DNA of 64,000 bases from Phlebiopsis flavidoalba (lineage: Eukaryota > Basidiomycota > Agaricomycetes > Polyporales > Phanerochaetaceae). Below are positions 59,646-64,000 of this stretch, piece after piece. Numbering within the stretch: position 1 is the stretch's first letter; every line of letters starts with the position of its first letter. The DNA lies in the NCBI GenBank assembly GCA_035772785.1, contig JAOCPU010000030.1, positions 186,001 to 250,000 on the forward strand, written 5' to 3'. A program made the translations under genes and the position numbers. Below the pieces are notes generated by a model, which made no database searches, was not told the origin of the DNA, and saw only the letters and a list, made by a program, of their open reading frames with translations.

Positions 59646-62262
59646 CTAGTCCACATAGAACCCTTTGCAGTCGGAAGCGGGCTGAAAACTCGCACTCGTA
59701 ATCGCGGTCGCGGCGAAAAGTTCCCATGCAGCGATCGTTGCTCTGGGCGCGGTGTATGTTGACTGCGTCGTGGCGGAGCCGACGTAAATGCCGAGCTGGC
59801 CGGGAAGAACGGGCTGCGCGAGAGTGGCGTTCTCGCCCGCCGATGACAGTGCCGTTGATGACGAGCCCGGTGGGTGGTATTAGACCCGAAGATAAATTCG
59901 CGGGCGAAAGCGAAGGCCATGAGAGCAGACTTGAGAACGCCAAGGAGGAGGGACACGTTGGGGACACGCACGCGTTCAGGTTGTCGCTTGGCCACAAGAT
60001 GTCGGCGCCCTTAACAAGGACGTAGGTCCAGTTTCGCTCTCCTGGGGTGACCTATACCAGCGAATTCGCCGTCGTCGCCATATCAGGGGTCCAGAAGTGG
60101 CAGGTGACCTAGTGAATCCTTGGATTCCGTCGAAGGTTTGTGTTCTAGTTCAAAAGTCAATCATACGTCACACACGCGGCTTGAGTTGCGAGGCGTACTT
60201 GAATGACAACTATGAGCAGAAGGGTCAGCGACTGACGAAGACAGCCTAAGCGGTCAAACGAGACGCTCACCCTCTTGGCCAGTGTGGGCAATGATGGCAG
60301 TCGTCATTACCAGCATAAATGATGACATGTACTTTCCGTGCTTGGTGGCGTTCGTAGCGAGTTCACGTCAACGAATACCATGGGCCTCCAGTTTTTAATC
60401 AGTACAGTGCTCATGGCGGCAACAGTAGATATACCCACTCGGGGACTGGGATCGATGCCCTCTGAGTCATTCGAACTGCCTAAAGTGAGATGTCAGTACT
60501 GAATCCAAGGAGACAGGGAAAATAAATATACCGAAGGGATAGGCGACGGTCTCCTTCCAATCCTTGCTCGTTGGCGCATGGATAGCAGCGCGCATCCCAA
60601 CAGATCATCTGGTAGCTTTAAGTATCGTGACAATAAGTGATAGTAATATGACGTACTGTTTTCAGGAACACGGCCGCGTCCATGGCTGCCTGCGGCTGGA
60701 GAGCATCGGTAACGTCATAGAAATCGATCCGACACCAAACTCGTGTCCTTCTACAGCGAGGTTAAAACAGTCAGCAACCCATCATACAATTTCTCAGGGG
60801 AGCCGAGGCGACTTACTCCACGAGATAAGAGAGTAGTTCAGCGCATAGTCGACCACCTCAGGGAGAACAAGTCACACTCGTACCACGGGTCGATCGTCCC
60901 ATTCGCGCGGCCGGACAAGTCCCGCTTCAAGAGCTTTTCTTCTCGAGCTGTTTGGGTGCGAGAGTCTCAGAGCGCTTGGCCAGGGCGTCCCGCTTCAGGA
61001 GTTGCTTGAGGAAGTTGGTCTTGCCCTTGAGTTTCGCGGACGCATCGCTGCTGACGTACGGAGGGTCGACGGTGAGGAAAGGAGCGGGCTGGGTATAAGA
61101 GAGATTCAGGTCGAGTCCGCATAGGTGGTGCCTGGAACAAAGCTAGGTTGATACACATTTAAAATGATATGAGGAGGAGAGAACGTACTGTTCCTTGAAG
61201 TATGCGTATACTTGAGGGTCATAGCCGATGAGTTGCGGGTAAGTCTCGATGACGTGGAGCTATGCAAGTTATCAGTCAGCCATACTACAAATAATAAACG
61301 CGGGCCACGGACAACGGAGACTTCGTTGAGGACGCCAAAGTTTCCGATCGCACCGTCACCAATGGCAATTCGGGCGAGTTTGACCGGTGGATTCTTCATG
61401 CCAAAGAGTCCAAAGAACAACTATAGCTGGAGCAATGTCGCAGAGTATGTCTGGGTTGATCAACCTGTGTAAGCTTCTTTCTTGCATTTCAGCTCCGGTC
61501 ATTTCGCTGATTCTTCCCAGTGGGACGGGGTTTCTCCACCGCTGATGCAACAGGCTTCAGTGAGTTCATGCTTCGTGATGAAAAGACAGTTCACTCATGG
61601 GCATGAGCGCCAGTCGACGACGAAAATGAAGACTTCGTAAGAGAATTTCCCCATCTGTTAGATTCTCATACTCATCGCGTATTTGTAGATGAAAATTCCT
61701 CGCAAACCTTGTCAAGGTCTTCCCGAATTTGAAGACCCGTCCTTTGCACCTCACTGGAAGAGAGTTATGCTGGTACCTATATCGTCATAGTGACCTATCT
61801 GATCAACGCTACATATAATTTTACTTATTGCGCGATCAACAGCCGTACATCACCAAGGCATACTTGTGCATGGAGTAGTCGCTGGATAAATGCAACGGGC
61901 CGTTCTGCAAGGCGCGAGGTCGAGTCAGCAGAAGAAAAGGGGTAGATTCTGGGTCCCACCTACCTCGAAAAACATCCTGACCATGCTGGAAGAGCCAGGC
62001 CTGCATGCCACATCCGTAAATTCCGTCGTCTAAGGTGACGGTTCGTCGGAGGGGAGCCTTCACCTGGAATCTGAAAGACGGGTGACTCATAAGCTACAGT
62101 CCCCAGATATGTGACAGCGAGAGGGGCTTACATGATTGCCATTTAGGACTGAGCTCGCCTTTGGGCTCGCCTGGGGTAGTCGTGCGGCCAGCAGCTGCTG
62201 ACCTGAGCGTGGACAGCACCGAGGGTAGCGAGGAGACCCAATAGAGACGTGAGCCTATACAT
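59646..62262 (-). CDS. Secreted serine carboxypeptidase S10, with internal inversion
   Basis: Acidic exopeptidase of the secretory route. The start at 62262 encodes a signal peptide, MYRLTSLLGLLATLGAVHA. Minus-strand exons then give FQVKAPL, GPGSSSMVRMFFE (oxyanion-hole motif, one shift) and NGPLHLSSDYSM (about 61900-61860). The next family blocks, YSWSNVAEYVWVDQPV, GTGFSTADATGF, NLVKVFPNLKTRPLHLTG and ESYAGTYI, are present but on the plus strand (about 61420-61790). The minus strand resumes with FGMKNPPVKLARIAIGDGAI G (about 61405-61345), GYDPQVYAYFKEQ-like, HLCGLDLNLSYTQPAPFLTV (about 61135-61080), NGTIDPWYECDLFS (about 60905-60865), and finally FAFAREFIFGSNTT and GLVINGTVIGG, with stop at 59646. 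The catalytic Ser codon (AGT, 61764-61766) lies in the inverted part. As it stands the gene could not be expressed as a full enzyme. See the separate inversion entry. Confidence 0.87.
61420..61792 (+). other. Inverted segment inside the S10 carboxypeptidase gene
   Basis: This stretch codes for the central carboxypeptidase exons on the plus strand, while both flanks code for the same protein on the minus strand. Its ends carry ACTAT (61420-61424) and ATAGT (61788-61792), a 5-bp inverted match. Introns inside it also have GT-AG ends only on the plus strand (for example GTAAGC..CTTCCCAG, about 61470-61521, and GTAAGAG..TTTGTAG, about 61638-61689). Turning the segment around would restore the expected family order on both sides. 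It may be a true rearrangement or an assembly error. Confidence 0.82.
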
Positions 62263-64000
62263 CGTGGTTATGTTGTTAGCATCCTCAGCCTCAGCGAGAC
62301 AGCTTTTATACTCGCCTCGAGCAGGCCCCTGTGCGCGGACGGTGCCCGTTGTAGCAGAGTGGCGCGTTCCGTCGCGTTGATGCGTGTAATGGTCTGGGGT
62401 TTGTGGGTGGAACAGAAGTCGCATCAGGATACACGGGAGAAGGAAAACATGAGGCTACGGCTTCCAGGCGGCCCTCGTCCCTTGCGGAGCCGGAGTAGTA
62501 GACTCGCCGGTTCGCGCGGCCTAATTAACGCGTCGTGCGCGTGGAGCGTTGTCAGGGCCTGGAATACTCCTCTTCGACCTCCTTTTGTGGAGATGTAATA
62601 CGCAAATACTTGAAGAACTAATGCTGCCAGTCGTGAATATCAACTTTTGCCGAACAAATACAAGACGTACACACCAGAATACAGCACACTTGGGTTCAGA
62701 ACGCGTCGCTCGAGAATGGGTGGCGTAGACGCGTCGCGATTTGCAATCACGTACGCGACCCCGTGATGACACTTTAGCCGATCAAAAGGGTAAACAAGGT
62801 TCTGAAGGGTAAACAGTACTGACCGTGCCTGCAAGCGTGTCTCAAGAGGTCTCAAGAAACAAAAGACGAATGGCCTCTTCTTCATTACAAGTGTGAGAGC
62901 CAACGGCAGGGGATCCAAGACGTTTGAGGAGTCATTGCGGCGGAGGGAACAAGAGATTAGACATGGAGAATCCGTTTAGAGACTGCCAATTTGCGTATTG
63001 TGAAGACACTATGCCACGCTACGCCGCGCACAAGACTTGGTGGAATCGCGTCGTAGGGGCGAGTGGTATACAGACTGCGGGCGATATGTGGAATCTTAGT
63101 CGCGTATGATGACTTGATCTTGAGGAAACAATCGCTTCGCACGTCCGGTGAATTCCTAGCGATCGTCAGTGACAAAACTTGACGGAGATAAAGTCGGTTG
63201 AATACAGGGAGATAGGAATGCTGTAATCATCGGGTCTTTTGAAGAACCAAATCCAACGCGGGCGGGTTGAGATTCCAGACTTTCCACGTTACGCTCCACT
63301 GTACAGCGTTAAAAAAATCCAAGCCAGTGCCGCAGGTTTCACCTGGCCGGGGACCTTCGCCTCGCCTCGCATTCTGATCGTCAATTGAACGGAGTAGTAG
63401 CAACGCAAGCACGGGGAGCAACGCGTACGACTCGTCATGAAGAAGGCCAGGCGACGCGCGTCGCGCCCGCATGCCATCAGAAGGTTCCATGATGCGCCCA
63501 ACGCCCCACAATTCCCGCCTTCTGTCCACATATGGCGAGTTGTCGGCGGCTACCGGCTCTTGCCGCCAGATGACGTTGTTGTGCTATTACGTGAGACGGT
63601 CCTGACTTTTAGCACGAAACCTTGTGTTGTCTCTCAAAGGCGATGACTGGCTCAGCAGTGATGCACTGATGCTTGCGAGAGATTTAGTCTGGGAATTTTG
63701 TCAATGCGCTCTGCCTTGATTTGCCTTTTCTCGTAGGACGCTGCGGTTGTGATTTTAAGGAAGCTAAAAAAACCGAGATAAGATCTTGGACCAAAGTTGT
63801 GGGAGGGGCTCGTCGCTATGTGGAAGCCTTTGGATGCGAGCTCTCCGCCACGACAGCTTTTGAGCATATCAGAGCTGCAGCGCAACACCGCAAAATCGCG
63901 CAGCGCTGGGTAGTACATAAGGCTTCTTGGCCATCCGCTCGTGATTTGTCAAAGAATACTCCGAGTCTCACACCAGTGGAAAGAGGAGACTGTACATCAC
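62263..64000. other. Unassigned right end, 1.7 kb
   Basis: Contains the carboxypeptidase promoter region. Minus-strand frames at 62640-62918, 63227-63529 (with a hydrophobic stretch, LLPVLALLLLRS) and 63652-63918 show no family motif. One may be the 3' end of a gene lying beyond the window. Confidence 0.3.

Noticed and set aside
61212..61800. A separate plus-strand carboxypeptidase gene overlapping the minus-strand one
   Set aside because: The plus-strand part contains only the central blocks, with neither N- nor C-terminal halves, and the minus-strand gene lacks exactly those blocks. One gene with an inverted segment is the simpler reading.

Overview
The window is nuclear DNA of a filamentous basidiomycete, most likely an Agaricomycete. 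Genes are broken by short (about 50-70 bp) GT-AG introns. Housekeeping proteins are fungal (ARP2, POLD4, SYS1, a Rim2-type carrier, pyridoxal kinase). Three genes encode seven-transmembrane DUF6533/DUF6534-type proteins, which are typical of mushroom-class fungi. There are no operons, no ribosome binding sites and no CRISPR-like repeats. Genus-level placement is not possible from what I can see.

Almost every recognisable gene needs reading-frame changes inside its exons as well as introns. The shifts are single bases, mostly insertions, and they hit essential genes such as ARP2 and POLD4. This looks like uncorrected long-read consensus error rather than pseudogenes. Coordinates below are therefore gene spans, not clean open reading frames.

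Layout, left to right. 0-7 kb: pyridoxal kinase (-), FAD aromatic hydroxylase of the phenol 2-monooxygenase type (+), ubiquitin-like plus WLM metalloprotease (-). 7-12 kb: poorly conserved, unassigned reading frames and one zinc-finger-like protein. 12-17 kb: tRNA-Gly (-), POLD4 (+), ARP2 (+), mitochondrial nucleotide carrier (-). 17-27 kb: FAD sugar-lactone oxidase-like gene (+), aldo-keto reductase (-), membrane dipeptidyl aminopeptidase (-). 27-34 kb: DUF6534 7TM protein (+), F-box protein (-), SYS1 (-), second tRNA-Gly (+). 34-44 kb: LisH regulator (-), unrecognised tail-anchored-like membrane protein (-), large START-like lipid-binding protein (-). 44-53 kb: membrane hybrid histidine kinase (+), ADIP-like coiled-coil protein (-). 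54-62 kb: DUF6534 protein (+), DUF6533 protein (-), secreted serine carboxypeptidase S10 (-). The last 1.7 kb is unassigned.

The genes do not form one obvious pathway. Loose themes are redox enzymes (three flavin or NADPH oxidoreductases in the first 22 kb), membrane sensing (hybrid kinase and three 7TM proteins) and secretory-route peptidases. The most striking structural observation is a roughly 370-bp segment inside the S10 carboxypeptidase gene that lies in reverse orientation relative to the rest of the gene. It is bounded by a 5-bp inverted microhomology and carries the catalytic serine. A second pattern is that both tRNA-Gly(GCC) genes sit divergently within about 170 bp of the start of a protein gene.
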